Part shown: positions 8,614 to 17,826 of the stretch, piece by piece
How the letters are laid out: each line of letters begins with the position of its first letter
Position numbering within the stretch: position 1 is the first letter of the stretch
Source of the DNA: Streptomyces sp. NBC_01255
Lineage (GTDB): Bacteria; Actinomycetota; Actinomycetes; Streptomycetales; Streptomycetaceae
Length of the DNA stretch: 64,000 nucleotides
Assembly: GCF_036226445.1 (NCBI RefSeq)
Contig: NZ_CP108474.1
Location: 3,038,001-3,102,000, forward strand
Direction: 5' to 3'
Translations under genes and position numbers: made by a program
Notes under the pieces: model-generated
What the model was told of the DNA's origin: nothing
Seen by the model: only the letters and a program-made list of their open reading frames with translations
Databases searched by the model: none

Positions 8614-9529
8614 AGCGGATCCTCGGGTCAAGGACGGCGTACAGGAGGTCGACGAGCAGGTTCGCCACCAGGAAGACCAGGACGAGGACGGTCACGAAGC
8701 CGACCACGGTCTGGGTGTTCTGGCGGAGGATGCCCTGGTAGAGCTGGTAGCCGACACCGTGGATGTTGAAGATCCGCTCGGTGACGATCGCTCCGCCCAT
8801 GAGCGCGCCGATGTCGGTTCCGATGAAGGTCACCACCGGGATGAGGCTGTTGCGCAGCAGGTGGCGGGTGATGACCCGGTGGCGGGGCAGGCCCTTGGCG
8901 ACGGCGGTGCGGACGTAGTCGGCCCGCTTGTTCTCGGCGATCGAGGTCCGGGTGAGCCGGGTGACGTACGCGAGGGAGACCGAGGCGAGGACGAGGCCCG
9001 GGACGATCAGCTCGTTCAGCGGGGCGTCGCTGGAGACGGCCGGCTTGATCCAGCCCCACTTCACGCCCAGGAGGAGCTGGAGGAGGAGGCCGGTGACGAA
9101 GGTCGGGATGGAGATGACGACCAGGGTCAGCAGCAGCACGGTGGTGTCGATGGGGCGGCCGCGCTTGAGGCCGGTGAGGACGCCGAGGCTGATGCCGATG
9201 ACGATCTCGAAGAAGATGGCGACGAGGGTGAGACGAATGGTGACCGGGAAGGCGCTGGCCATCAGCTCGGTGACTTCCTGGCCGTTGAAGGCCGTGCCGA
9301 AGTCGCCGGTGAAGACGTTGCCCATGTAGGTCAGGTATTGCTGCCAGACCGGCTTGTCGAGTCCGAATTCCTTCTCGAGCTGCGCCGCGGTCGCCGGGTC
9401 GCACTGGCGGTCGCCGCACAGACCGGCGATGGGGTCGCCCATCACGTTCACCATCAGGAAGATCAGCAGCGTCGCGCCGAAGAAGACCGGGATCATCTGC
9501 AGCAGTCGCCGGATCACATAACGACCCAT
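8606..9529 (-). CDS. Oligopeptide ABC transporter permease, OppB/DppB type
   Basis: A 307-residue permease starting MGRYVIRRLLQMIPVFFGATLLIF, the typical OppB first helix. Five further helices follow, with the EAA motif at YVRTAVAKGLPRHRVITRHLLRN. The C-terminus, YAVLDPRIRYA, is the family ending. The external loop between helices 1 and 2 has two cysteines (LCGDRQC). It lies 103 bases after the binding-protein gene. That gap holds a strong hairpin, so the permease is probably made at lower levels than the binding protein. Confidence 0.92.
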   Translation of the reverse strand: MGRYVIRRLLQMIPVFFGATLLIFLMVNVMGDPIAGLCGDRQCDPATAAQLEKEFGLDKPVWQQYLTYMGNVFTGDFGTAFNGQEVTELMASAFPVTIRLTLVAIFFEIVIGISLGVLTGLKRGRPIDTTVLLLTLVVISIPTFVTGLLLQLLLGVKWGWIKPAVSSDAPLNELIVPGLVLASVSLAYVTRLTRTSIAENKRADYVRTAVAKGLPRHRVITRHLLRNSLIPVVTFIGTDIGALMGGAIVTERIFNIHGVGYQLYQGILRQNTQTVVGFVTVLVLVFLVANLLVDLLYAVLDPRIRYA

Positions 9530-9570
9530 GGGGGGACTCCGGGGGTTGGCTCCGGGTAGGGGTGTGAGGA

Positions 9571-9616
9571 AGGCGTACGGCCCGGCGCGGGGGTCCGCGG
9601 GCCGGGCCGTACGCCT
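9571..9616 (-). terminator. Intercistronic hairpin between binding protein and permease
   Basis: Perfect 16-base arms (9571-9586 and 9601-9616; core GTACGGCCCGGC with its complement) around a 14-base loop. The hairpin follows the binding-protein stop by 16 bases and lies inside the operon. There is no T-run, so it is more likely an mRNA stabiliser or partial attenuator than a full terminator. An equivalent hairpin is present in the paralogous operon. Confidence 0.7.
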
Positions 9617-9632
9617 CCGACCTGCTACGAGG

Positions 9633-11258
9633 TCAGTTGACCTTGATCTGGTCGTAGACCGGGACGCTGAACGGGTTCAGCGTCACGTTGGTGACGCGAT
9701 CCGAGTAGCCGGCGCTGCCGTTCTGGTACCAGAGCGGGATGGCGCCCATGTCGTCGCGGAGGACTTCCTCGGCCTGCTGGAAGAGTCCGACGGCCTTGGC
9801 GATGTCGGTCTCGGCGTTGGCCTGGTTGACCAGCTTGTCGAACTCGGGGTCCGTCCACTTGCCGTCGTTGGACGAGGCGTTGGTGTAGTAGAGCGGCTGG
9901 AGGAAGTTCTGGATGAGCGGGTAGTCCATCTGCCAGCCGGCCCGGAAGGGACCCGTGAGCTTCTGCGAGGTGACCTGGTTGCGGTAGTCGGCGAAGGTGC
10001 CGACCGGGTTGCCGACGCAGGCCTTGTCGTTGCCGAGGGCGCGGTTGATGGAGTTGCAGACCGCGTCGACCCATTCCTTGTGGGAGCCGGTGTCGGCGTT
10101 GTACGAGATCTTCATGGTGCCGCCGGGGATGCCGCCGCCCTCGGCGACGAGCTTCTTCGCCTCGGCCGCGTCGTACTTGCAGAAGTCGCCGCAGATGTCC
10201 TTGAAGCCGCCCTCCTCGCCGAGGACCGGGGAGGTCCAGTCGACGGCGGGGGTGCGGGTCTTCTGGAAGATCGTGTTCGTGATCTGTTCGCGGTCGATCG
10301 CCATGGAGAGGCCCTGGCGGAGCTTCTCCTGTCCGGGCTTGTTCCAGGCCGGGTCGTAGAACGGGAAGGACAGGGTCTGGATGATGCCGGCGGGGACGTT
10401 GATGTACCGGTCGCCGAGGTCGGCCGAGACGTTCTTGAGCTGAGCGGCGGGGATGTCGTCGACGAGGTCGAGGTTTCCGGCCGTCAGGTCGGTGTAGGCG
10501 GTGTTGTTGTCGGTGTAGACCTTGAGGGTGATGCCGCCGTTCTGGGCCTTGTCGGCGCCGGGGTAGTCGTCCCAGCGCTTGAGGGCCATCTCGGAGCCCT
10601 TGGTGTACGAGTCGACGGTGTACGGGCCGTTGCCGACCGGCTTCGACAGCCAGGCCGCGTGGTCGTCGAAGAAGGCCTTGGGGAGCGGCGCGAAGGCCGC
10701 GTAGCCGAGGGTGATGGGCCAGGTGGAGAACTTCTGGGTGAGCTTGACCGTGAAGGTCTGGGGGCCTGTGACCTTGAGGCCGGACATGGTCTCGGCCGTC
10801 GGTTCGCCCTTCTCGGGGTGGACCTGGTCGTATCCCTCGATCTGCCCGAAGAAGTAGGCGTTCTTCTGGTTGTTCTTCAGGTGGGCGCCGTAGTTCCAGG
10901 CGTCGACGAAGGACTTGGCGGTGACCGCCTCGCCGTTGGAGAAGGTCCAGCCGTCCTTGACCGTGATGGTGAAGTTGGTCGAGTCGGTGGTATCGATCTT
11001 CTCGGCGAGCATGTCCTTGGCCTCGCCGGTCTTCGGGTCGTACTGCTTGAGCCCCCGGAAGATCATGGACAGGACCTTGCCGCCCTGCACCTCATTGGTG
11101 TTGGCGGGTTCCAGTGGGTTCTGCGGGTCTCCCCACGATGAGGACACGATGCCGTCGGCCCCTCCGCCACCACTGTCGTCGCCGCCGCCACAAGCGGTCG
11201 CCGCGAGGGCGACTGCGGTGGCCAGAGCGGCCCACTTGGCGTGCGTGGCTCCGCGCAT
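9633..11258 (-). CDS. Oligopeptide-binding lipoprotein (SBP family 5, OppA/DppA type)
   Basis: This extracytoplasmic receptor of the importer is 541 residues long. The signal peptide ends in a lipobox (ALAATAC), so the mature protein is anchored through Cys23 and followed by a Gly-rich linker. The SBP_bac_5 domain fills the rest, with typical segments such as YDPKTGEAKDMLAEK, FTVKLTQKFSTWP and RQGLSMAIDREQI. It is the first gene of the operon 5559-11258. It is clearly related to, but diverged from, the binding protein at 15644, so the two systems probably differ in peptide preference. Confidence 0.93.
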   Translation of the reverse strand: MRGATHAKWAALATAVALAATACGGGDDSGGGGADGIVSSSWGDPQNPLEPANTNEVQGGKVLSMIFRGLKQYDPKTGEAKDMLAEKIDTTDSTNFTITVKDGWTFSNGEAVTAKSFVDAWNYGAHLKNNQKNAYFFGQIEGYDQVHPEKGEPTAETMSGLKVTGPQTFTVKLTQKFSTWPITLGYAAFAPLPKAFFDDHAAWLSKPVGNGPYTVDSYTKGSEMALKRWDDYPGADKAQNGGITLKVYTDNNTAYTDLTAGNLDLVDDIPAAQLKNVSADLGDRYINVPAGIIQTLSFPFYDPAWNKPGQEKLRQGLSMAIDREQITNTIFQKTRTPAVDWTSPVLGEEGGFKDICGDFCKYDAAEAKKLVAEGGGIPGGTMKISYNADTGSHKEWVDAVCNSINRALGNDKACVGNPVGTFADYRNQVTSQKLTGPFRAGWQMDYPLIQNFLQPLYYTNASSNDGKWTDPEFDKLVNQANAETDIAKAVGLFQQAEEVLRDDMGAIPLWYQNGSAGYSDRVTNVTLNPFSVPVYDQIKVN

Positions 11259-11440
11259 GGAGTGCCTCCCGTATGTACTGAATCTTACTTAGGCCCCAAT
11301 ATCACCCCCTTTTCTTAGTTACGCACGTTCTGTGCTTCACTCGTGTGACCCTGCCTCAGGAGAACAGGACCGCCCGGAAGGCCGGAACCCGACGGCGTGC
11401 TCCTCGCTGCAGCCGGACACGATGAGCCCCGCGACGCGAA

Positions 11441-11471
11441 GAGGGGCCCGGCCGAAACGGCCGGGCCCCTC
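11441..11471 (-). terminator. Terminator of the typA-proximal (bldK-like) operon
   Basis: A perfect 14-base stem (GAGGGGCCCGGCCG at 11441-11454 and its complement at 11458-11471) with an AAA loop, 36 bases after the last ATPase stop. It separates the two oligopeptide operons. The 11259-11506 gap otherwise holds the promoter region of the distal operon, in which I could not assign -35/-10 boxes. Confidence 0.85.
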
Positions 11472-11506
11472 TCTCACGCGAGGACATCTAGCAGAGCGTC
11501 AGAGCG

Positions 11507-12616
11507 TCATCCGGAGTGGACGACGTTCTTCTCCTCGGCGAAGTGGCACGCCGAGAAGTGCGCGGCCGGGGTGTCCCGGCCCTGGAAGGGCTCCGGGATC
11601 GCGAGGAGCGGAGCCTCCTGGGAGCACTTCTCCTGCGCCTTCCAGCAGCGGGTGCGGAAGCTGCAGCCCGACGGCGGGTTCGCCGGCGAGGGGACGTCAC
11701 CGGTGAGGATGATCCGCTCGCGGTGGGCGCGGGCCTCCGGGTCCGGCACCGGCACCGCGGAGAGCAGCGCCTGGGTGTAGGGGTGCGTCGGGTGCTCGTA
11801 GATCTGCTCGTCCGTACCGATCTCGGCCATCTTGCCGAGGTACATGACGCCGACCCGGTCCGAGATGTGCCGGACGATCGACAGGTCGTGCGCGATGAAG
11901 AGGTAGGACAGGTTGAACTCGTCCTGGAGCTTCTCCATCAGGTTGATGACCTGCGCCTGGACGGAGACGTCCAGGGCCGAGACCGGCTCGTCGCAGATGA
12001 TGATCTCCGGGTTGAGCGCGAGGCCGCGGGCGATGCCGATGCGCTGGCGCTGACCGCCGGAGAACTGGTGCGGGTAGCGGTTGATGTACTCGGGGTTGAG
12101 ACCGACGACATCGAGGAGCTCCTGCACCTTGCGGCGCCGGTCGCCCTTCGGGGCCACCTCAGGGTGGATGTCGAAGGGCTCGCCGATGATGTCGCCGACC
12201 GTCATGCGCGGGTTGAGCGACGTGTACGGGTCCTGGAACACCATCTGGATGTTGCGGCGGACGGCCTTCAGCGCGCGCCCGGACAGCTTGGTGATGTCCT
12301 GGCCCTTGTAGAAGACCTCGCCCGCGGTGGCCCGCTCCAGGTTCATCAGGAGCTTGGCGACCGTGGACTTGCCACAGCCGGACTCGCCCACGATGCCGAG
12401 GGTCTCGCCCTGGTGGAGGTCGAAGGAGACCCCGTCCACGGCCTTGACCGCGCCGACCTGACGCTTGAACAGGATGCCCTGCGTCAGCGGGAAGTGCTTC
12501 TTCAGGTTGCGCACCTGGAGGATCGGCTCACCACGCTCGACCGGAGCCTCGATGGCGGCTACGGCCTCCGCCTCGGACGCGGCCACGGCCTCGTCGTTCT
12601 TGCTGAACTCAGCCAT
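11507..12616 (-). CDS. Oligopeptide ABC transporter ATP-binding protein, OppF type (BldK system)
   Basis: A 369-residue ATPase with Walker [10 protein letters not shown], signature [16 protein letters not shown], Walker [14 protein letters not shown] and H-loop [11 protein letters not shown]. The HPY tail carries cysteines ([15 protein letters not shown] and ACHFAEE). Compared with its paralogue at 5559 it has an N-terminal Ala/Glu-rich extension of about 25 residues. The ATG at 12616 overlaps the upstream ATPase stop by eight bases, the same junction as in the other operon. By position it would correspond to the last bldK gene of S. coelicolor; this rests on gene order, not on a search. Confidence 0.92.
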   Translation of the reverse strand: MAEFSKNDEAVAASEAEAVAAIEAPVERGEPILQVRNLKKHFPLTQGILFKRQVGAVKAVDGVSFDLHQGETLGIVGESGCGKSTVAKLLMNLERATAGEVFYKGQDITKLSGRALKAVRRNIQMVFQDPYTSLNPRMTVGDIIGEPFDIHPEVAPKGDRRRKVQELLDVVGLNPEYINRYPHQFSGGQRQRIGIARGLALNPEIIICDEPVSALDVSVQAQVINLMEKLQDEFNLSYLFIAHDLSIVRHISDRVGVMYLGKMAEIGTDEQIYEHPTHPYTQALLSAVPVPDPEARAHRERIILTGDVPSPANPPSGCSFRTRCWKAQEKCSQEAPLLAIPEPFQGRDTPAAHFSACHFAEEKNVVHSG

Positions 12617-13667
12617 GGATCGTCTCCTTCCAGAAGTGGCAGGCACTGCCGCGACCCGGGAGATCCGCGCCGTCCTGCTCGGTGACCGGCACGAGCACCG
12701 GCACGTCCGTACGGCAGACGTCGTCCGCCTTCGGGCAGCGCGGGTTGAAGGCGCAGCCCGACGGGATCTTCAGCAGGTTCGGCGGCAGGCCCTTGATCGC
12801 GTACAGCTCCTGGCCCTTCTGGTCCAGGCGCGGGATCGATTCGAGGAGCCCCTTGGTGTAGGGGTGGGCCGGGCGCTTGTACAGCTCGTGCACCGGCGCC
12901 TGCTCGACGATCCGGCCCGCGTACATCACGGCGATCTTGTCCGCGACGTCGGCGACGACGCCGAGGTCGTGGGTGATCAGGATCAGACCCATGTTGTACT
13001 CGCGCTGGAGCTCCGCGAGGAGGTCCATCACCTGGGCCTGAACAGTCACGTCGAGCGCCGTGGTGGGCTCGTCCGCGATGATCAGGTCCGGCTCCAGGGC
13101 GAGCGCCATCGCGATCATGATGCGCTGGCGCATACCGCCGGAGAACTGATGCGGGTAGTCGTTCACGCGAGCGGCGGCGGCCGGGATCTTCACCCGGTCC
13201 ATCAGCCCGATCGCCTTGACCTTGGCCTCCTTCTTGGAGAGGCCCTGGTGCACCCGGAACATCTCGCCGAGCTGATAGCCGACGCTGAGCACGGGGTTGA
13301 GCGAGGACAGCGCGTCCTGGAAGATCATCGCGATCTTGCTGCCGCGCACCTGGCGGTGCTCCTCGTCGGACATCTTGAGCATGTCCTGACCGCGGAAGAC
13401 GATCTCTCCCTTGGTCACGAACCCCGGCGGGGTGTCGAGGATGCCCATGATGGCCTGAGCGGTCACGGACTTGCCGGAACCGGACTCGCCGAGGACGGCG
13501 AGGGTCTCGCCCGCCTTCACGGAGTACGAGACACCGTTCACGGCCTTCGCGACGCCCTCACGGGTGCGGAACTCCACATGGAGGTCGCGCACGTCGAGGA
13601 GCGGACCGTCGAAGGTCGCGCCGTCACGCGGCGCGGGAACGCTCGCGGTTTTGTCGATGGTGGTCAC
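12609..13667 (-). CDS. Oligopeptide ABC transporter ATP-binding protein, OppD type (BldK system)
   Basis: A 352-residue ATPase with Walker [10 protein letters not shown], signature [16 protein letters not shown] and Walker [14 protein letters not shown]. The C-terminal cysteine set is [15 protein letters not shown] and ACHFWKE. It starts with GTG, 17 bases after the permease stop. The N-terminus has a short extra segment compared with its paralogue. It forms the ATPase pair with 11507-12616. Confidence 0.92.
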   Translation of the reverse strand: MTTIDKTASVPAPRDGATFDGPLLDVRDLHVEFRTREGVAKAVNGVSYSVKAGETLAVLGESGSGKSVTAQAIMGILDTPPGFVTKGEIVFRGQDMLKMSDEEHRQVRGSKIAMIFQDALSSLNPVLSVGYQLGEMFRVHQGLSKKEAKVKAIGLMDRVKIPAAAARVNDYPHQFSGGMRQRIMIAMALALEPDLIIADEPTTALDVTVQAQVMDLLAELQREYNMGLILITHDLGVVADVADKIAVMYAGRIVEQAPVHELYKRPAHPYTKGLLESIPRLDQKGQELYAIKGLPPNLLKIPSGCAFNPRCPKADDVCRTDVPVLVPVTEQDGADLPGRGSACHFWKETIHG

Positions 13668-13684
13668 TGCGTTCGTCCTTACTC

Positions 13685-14635
13685 TCAGCGCAGCTTCGGG
13701 TCGAAGGCGTCACGGACCGCGTCGCCGAGCATGATGAAGGCGAGGACCGTGATGGTGAGCATTCCGGACGGGAACAGCAGCGGGTGCAGACCCGACGAGA
13801 TGCGCTGCTGGGCCTCGGAGATCATCACGCCCCAGGAGATGGCCGGGGGCCTGATACCGATACCCAGGAAGCTCAGGGTTGCTTCCGCGCCGATGACGGC
13901 ACCCAGCGAGATCGTGGCGACCACGATGAGCGGGGTGATCGAGTTCGGCAGTACGTGACGGAACATCATCCGCGACGTGGAGGCACCCAGCGAGCGGGCG
14001 GCTGCCACGTAGTCGGCCTGCTTGACCTGCATGACGGCGCCGCGCATGACGCGGGCCATGGACATCCAGCCGACCACGGTCAGCGTGAGGACCACGGCCA
14101 TGACGCCGGCGTTGCGCATGCCCTTGTCGTCACGGAAGTTGTTCAGGATGACGATCGCGGCGAGCAGCAGCGGCAGGCCGAAGAAGACGTTGGTGACGAA
14201 CGAGAGGAGGGCGTCCGTCCACTTGCCGAAGAAACCGCCGAGCACACCGACGAGGCCGCCGATGACCAGGGAGAAGGCCGTCGTCAGCACACCCACGATG
14301 ATCGAGTTGCGGGTGCCGTAGATGGTCTGCGAGTAGACGTCGCAACCCTGGAAGTTGTAGCCGAACCAGGCGCTGCCGCTGGGGCCCTCCATCGAGTGCT
14401 TCAGGTCGCACGCGAGCGGGTCGACGCTGGTGAAGAGACTCGGGAAGGCCGCGATGACGACGATGCCGAAGATCAGAGCCGCGGAGACGAGGAACATCGG
14501 GCGGCGGATCAGGTCCCGGAAGGCGTCCTGCGCGAGACTGCGCGTCTTGTCCTGCTTGGTCGAGGCGGGGGCGGGCGCGGAAGGCCCGGCGTAGTCCTCG
14601 ACGACCGTGTCGGTCTTCTGTGTCGTGTCACTCAT
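13685..14635 (-). CDS. Oligopeptide ABC transporter permease, OppC type (BldK system)
   Basis: A 316-residue permease with a hydrophilic N-terminal arm (SDTTQKTDTVVEDYAG...), one helix (PMFLVSAALIFGIVVIAAF), an external loop with cysteines, and a BPD_transp_1 domain with the EAA motif YVAAARSLGASTSRMMFRHV. The end, LGDAVRDAFDPKLR, is the family signature. The ATG at 14635 was chosen because it overlaps the upstream permease stop by eight bases, matching the junction in the other operon. Confidence 0.92.
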   Translation of the reverse strand: MSDTTQKTDTVVEDYAGPSAPAPASTKQDKTRSLAQDAFRDLIRRPMFLVSAALIFGIVVIAAFPSLFTSVDPLACDLKHSMEGPSGSAWFGYNFQGCDVYSQTIYGTRNSIIVGVLTTAFSLVIGGLVGVLGGFFGKWTDALLSFVTNVFFGLPLLLAAIVILNNFRDDKGMRNAGVMAVVLTLTVVGWMSMARVMRGAVMQVKQADYVAAARSLGASTSRMMFRHVLPNSITPLIVVATISLGAVIGAEATLSFLGIGIRPPAISWGVMISEAQQRISSGLHPLLFPSGMLTITVLAFIMLGDAVRDAFDPKLR

Positions 14636-15554
14636 AGCGAATCCTCGGGTCAAGCACGGCGTACAGCATGTCCACGACCAGCGCGGTGATCAGATAGACG
14701 AGCACCAGCAGACTGACGAATCCGACGACCGCCGGACCGTCCTCCACGTTCAGGGAGGTGAACAGCTGGTAGCCCACGCCGGGGATGTTGAAGATGCCCT
14801 CGGTGACGATCGCGCCGCCCATGAGGGTGCCGAGGTCGGCGCCCAGGTAGGTGACGACCGGGATCAGCGAGTTGCGCAGCACGTGGATGCCGACGACCCG
14901 GCTCTTCGGCAGGCCCTTGGCCTTCGCGGTCCGGATGTAGTCGGCGCGGAGGTTCTCCGCGACGGACGCCCGGGCGAGACGCGCGATGTAGGCGAGCGAC
15001 ACCGAGCCGAGCACCAGACCCGGCAGCAGGTAGCTGACGAGTCCGTCGTCGGTGCCGGAGACGGGGAACAGTCCCCACTCCTGTCCGAGGAACGTCTGGC
15101 TGACATTGCCGAGCACGAAGATCGGGACGGCGATGACGGTCAGGGTGGAGAGAAGCACCAGGTTGTCGATGAAGCTGCCGCGGCGCATGCCCGCGAGCAC
15201 ACCGGCGACGACGCCGACGACAAGCTCGAAGGCGAAGGCCACACCGGCGACCTTCAGGGTGTGGGGCCAGGCCTCGGCGAGGAGCTCGGCGATGGGCCGG
15301 CCCTGCTGGATGGACTCACCGAAGTTGCCCTGGAGCAGCCCCTTGAAGTAGTACCAGTACTGCATCCACCACGGCTCGTTGAGGTGGTACTGAGCGGTGA
15401 GCGTCGCTCTGATGTTGTCGGGTACTGGCTTCTCGCCGTACAGGTTCTGGATGGGGTCGCCACCCATCTGCGTGACGAGCAAGTAGACGATCAAGGTGGT
15501 GCCGATGAAGACGGGCACCATCTGAAGGATTCGTCGAATGACGAACCGGCCCAT
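14628..15554 (-). CDS. Oligopeptide ABC transporter permease, OppB type (BldK system)
   Basis: A 308-residue permease beginning MGRFVIRRILQMVPVFIGTT, with six predicted helices, the EAA motif YIRTAKAKGLPKSRVVGIHV and the family end YAVLDPRIRYE. It lies 89 bases after the binding-protein gene, across a strong hairpin. In S. coelicolor the corresponding system imports a developmental signal needed for aerial growth; the same role here is inferred from synteny with typA. Confidence 0.92.
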   Translation of the reverse strand: MGRFVIRRILQMVPVFIGTTLIVYLLVTQMGGDPIQNLYGEKPVPDNIRATLTAQYHLNEPWWMQYWYYFKGLLQGNFGESIQQGRPIAELLAEAWPHTLKVAGVAFAFELVVGVVAGVLAGMRRGSFIDNLVLLSTLTVIAVPIFVLGNVSQTFLGQEWGLFPVSGTDDGLVSYLLPGLVLGSVSLAYIARLARASVAENLRADYIRTAKAKGLPKSRVVGIHVLRNSLIPVVTYLGADLGTLMGGAIVTEGIFNIPGVGYQLFTSLNVEDGPAVVGFVSLLVLVYLITALVVDMLYAVLDPRIRYE

Positions 15555-15572
15555 GGATCCTCCTCGCGAGAA

Positions 15573-15604
15573 GCGGCGGGGGCTGGTGTGCCGGCCCCCG
15601 CCGC
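15573..15604 (-). terminator. Intercistronic hairpin after the BldK-type binding protein gene
   Basis: A 14-base stem (GCGGCGGGGGCTGG at 15573-15586 with 15591-15604, one G-T pair) and a TGTG loop. It sits 39 bases after the binding-protein stop and before the permease start. It is the counterpart of the hairpin at 9571 but with unrelated sequence, which suggests selection for structure rather than sequence. Confidence 0.7.
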
Positions 15605-15643
15605 CGTTCTCGACTCTTAAAGTGGGTCAGATACCTGAGGCCG

Positions 15644-17287
15644 TCAGGCCTTGGAGATCTTGGTGACGTCGACCCGGTTGAAGAGGTCCATCTCGACGTT
15701 CGACACGTTCTTGCTGTGCGCGAACACGTTCTTGCCGAAGCGGAGCGGGATCACCGGCATGTCCTGGACGAGCACGTCCTCGGCCTGCTGCCACAGCTTG
15801 ATGGCCTCGGCGGAGGTCTTCGCGGCGCGGCCGTCCTCGACCAGCTTGTCGAACTTCTTGTTGCTGTAGCCGTAGTAGTTCGAGGAACCACCGGTGGTGA
15901 ACAGCGGGCCGAGGTAGTTCTCCATGGACGGGTAGTCCATGATCCAGCCCATGCGGAACATGCCGGAGAACTTCTTCTGCTCGACCTGGGTCAGCAGCTC
16001 GGCGAACTGCGGGACGGCCTGGCCGACACACTCGACGCCGAGGTTCTTCTTGACCTGGTTGCAGGTGGCGTCCACCCACTCCTTGTGACCGCCATCGCCG
16101 TTGTAGCCGATGTTGATCTTGTTGCCCTCGATGCCGCCGACCTTGTCGAGGAGAGCCTTGGCGGCCGCCGGGTCGAACTTGCAGGAGTCACCGCAGGTGT
16201 TGTCGCGGTAGCCGCCCACGACCGGGGAGACGAAGGAACGAGCCGGGGCCTGCGAGTCGTTCAGGATCACCTTGGTGATCTCTTCACGGTCGATGGCCAT
16301 CGAGATCGCCTTGCGGACCTCGGGCTTCGAGTACTTCTTGTCGTACGTCGGGAACGACACGAACTGGAAGGTCGAGGCCGGGGACGACTTGAAGCGCTCG
16401 CCGAACTGCTTCGGGGCGTTGGCCAGCTCGGAGCTCGGGACCTGCGGGATGACGTCAAGGGCGCCGGCGACGACGTCCTTATACATCGTCTCCTGCTTCT
16501 GGTAGATCTTGTACGTCACCGAGTCCACGTTGGGCTTGTTGGTGCCCGTGTAGTCAGGGTTCTTGACGACCTTGATCGACTTGTTGTGGTCCCACTTGCC
16601 CTCGATCTTGAAGGCGCCCTGGCCGATCGGGGCCTGCTCGTAGGCCTTGATGTCCTTGATCGCGGCGTCCGGCAGCGGGTAGAACACCGTGTAGCCGAGG
16701 ACGGTCTTGTAGTCGGCGAAGGGCTTCGCCAGCTTGACCGTGAAGGTGGTCTCGTCGACGACCTTCAGACCCGAGAGCTCCTTGGCGGTCGGCTCGGGGG
16801 CCTTCTTCGGGCCCTCCGCGCCGTCCGGGTCCGCCGGGTTGAGGGCGTCGTAGCCCTCGATGGTGGCGAAGAAGTAGTTGCCGTCGGCCGCGTTCGGGCC
16901 GAAGGCGCCCCAGTTCCAGCCCTGGACGTAGCTCTTGGCGGTCACCGGGGTGCCGTCGTGGAACTTCTGGCCCGGCTTGATCTTGACGGTCCAGAGCGAG
17001 TTGTCGGTCGAGGTGATCGACTCGGCCGCGTCCTCGACCGGCTGGTTCCCGGCGCCGTAGCTGACGAGCGGACGGAACAGCGCGTCCAGCACCTGCGAGC
17101 CCTCGGACTCGGTCGTCGTCTGCGGGACGAGGCGCTTCGGCTCGGAGATGCCGACGCTCACAGAACCGCCGGCCTTGCCCTTGCCCTCACCCTCCTTGCC
17201 CTTTTCGTTGCTTCCGCCACAGGCGGTTGCTGCCAGGGCGACGACGATCGCGCCCGCTACCCACTTGGCGCTGTTGGCACCACGCAT
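15644..17287 (-). CDS. bldKB: Oligopeptide-binding lipoprotein, BldKB-like (SBP family 5)
   Basis: Receptor of the typA-proximal peptide importer, 547 residues. The start at 17287 is fixed by GAGGAGGAA upstream and by the signal peptide MRGANSAKWVAGAIVVALAATAC. The lipobox cysteine is residue 23, followed by a Gly/Lys/Glu linker. SBP_bac_5 features include RLVPQTTTESEGSQVLDALF, KSYVQGWNW and RKAISMAIDREEI. The order binding protein, permeases, ATPases, and the position next to typA with mshB some 15 kb away, agree with the S. coelicolor bldK region as I remember it. The name is therefore by synteny; in that species the permease and binding-protein order may differ. Confidence 0.88.
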   Translation of the reverse strand: MRGANSAKWVAGAIVVALAATACGGSNEKGKEGEGKGKAGGSVSVGISEPKRLVPQTTTESEGSQVLDALFRPLVSYGAGNQPVEDAAESITSTDNSLWTVKIKPGQKFHDGTPVTAKSYVQGWNWGAFGPNAADGNYFFATIEGYDALNPADPDGAEGPKKAPEPTAKELSGLKVVDETTFTVKLAKPFADYKTVLGYTVFYPLPDAAIKDIKAYEQAPIGQGAFKIEGKWDHNKSIKVVKNPDYTGTNKPNVDSVTYKIYQKQETMYKDVVAGALDVIPQVPSSELANAPKQFGERFKSSPASTFQFVSFPTYDKKYSKPEVRKAISMAIDREEITKVILNDSQAPARSFVSPVVGGYRDNTCGDSCKFDPAAAKALLDKVGGIEGNKINIGYNGDGGHKEWVDATCNQVKKNLGVECVGQAVPQFAELLTQVEQKKFSGMFRMGWIMDYPSMENYLGPLFTTGGSSNYYGYSNKKFDKLVEDGRAAKTSAEAIKLWQQAEDVLVQDMPVIPLRFGKNVFAHSKNVSNVEMDLFNRVDVTKISKA

Positions 17288-17470
17288 GGGTTCCTCCTCA
17301 TGAGTCCACTTGTCACTACGAGAGGGGCTTCTTGGAGAAGGCCGACACCCCTGACGGCCGAGGACTCCAGTGCCCCGAGTGTGCTCGTGAGTCGGCACTC
17401 CCCACAGTGCGTGACCCATTGACCCGAGCTCAGTGGAGCCAACTATTGAGTACGTCCGGGCTGTAAACCA

Positions 17471-17480
17471 CACTTAAGTG
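17471..17480. promoter_or_regulatory. Palindrome in the bldK-side promoter region
   Basis: CACTTAAGTG is a perfect 10-base palindrome, about 185 bases upstream of the binding-protein start. The region is locally AT-richer than its surroundings (TTTACAG, TTGTCA on the minus strand). It may be an operator or part of the promoter; I cannot name a regulator. Confidence 0.35.
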
Positions 17481-17639
17481 GTCTCGGTTTGACAACATCA
17501 CCAAGCCCTGGGTGACCGAAATCCGGACAAACTGAGCCCAGACAGACACACCCGAAACGGACTGTTAACACACGTACCGGAGAGCTACGTTCGAAATGCG
17601 GACGTCTCCCAGGGAAATCGGTTTGACTCGACCCGGCGG

Positions 17640-17705
17640 TCGATCCCGGCCTCCCGGGCATTCGATCCCGACTCCCCGGGCTGTCGATCCCGGCCTCCCC
17701 GCGCC
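17640..17705 (+). repeat. Three tandem 22-base repeats upstream of a secreted-protein gene
   Basis: Three copies with an exact 22-base period begin at 17640, 17662 and 17684. Each starts TCGATCCCG and continues with (G/A)CTCCCC or a close variant, then GGGC in the first two. A period of two helical turns, with no reading frame to explain it, suggests binding sites lined up on one DNA face. The 578-base gap 17288-17865 also holds the palindrome at 17471 and a hairpin at 17827; I see no gene in it. Confidence 0.75.
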
Positions 17706-17826
17706 CCTCGCCCGACCGCGGCAACTCCCCAACGGGCTTGCCAACCTCAGAAGTTGCTCAAAACTGTGTCCTATGTCTCCGTCGAGCCGCAAGACTCCCA
17801 TCCGACCCGCTGACCACGGGTCGCCC

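Noticed and set aside
17640..17705. Tandem repeats considered as a CRISPR array
   Set aside because: The 22-base units are directly adjacent with no spacers, and no cas genes are present.
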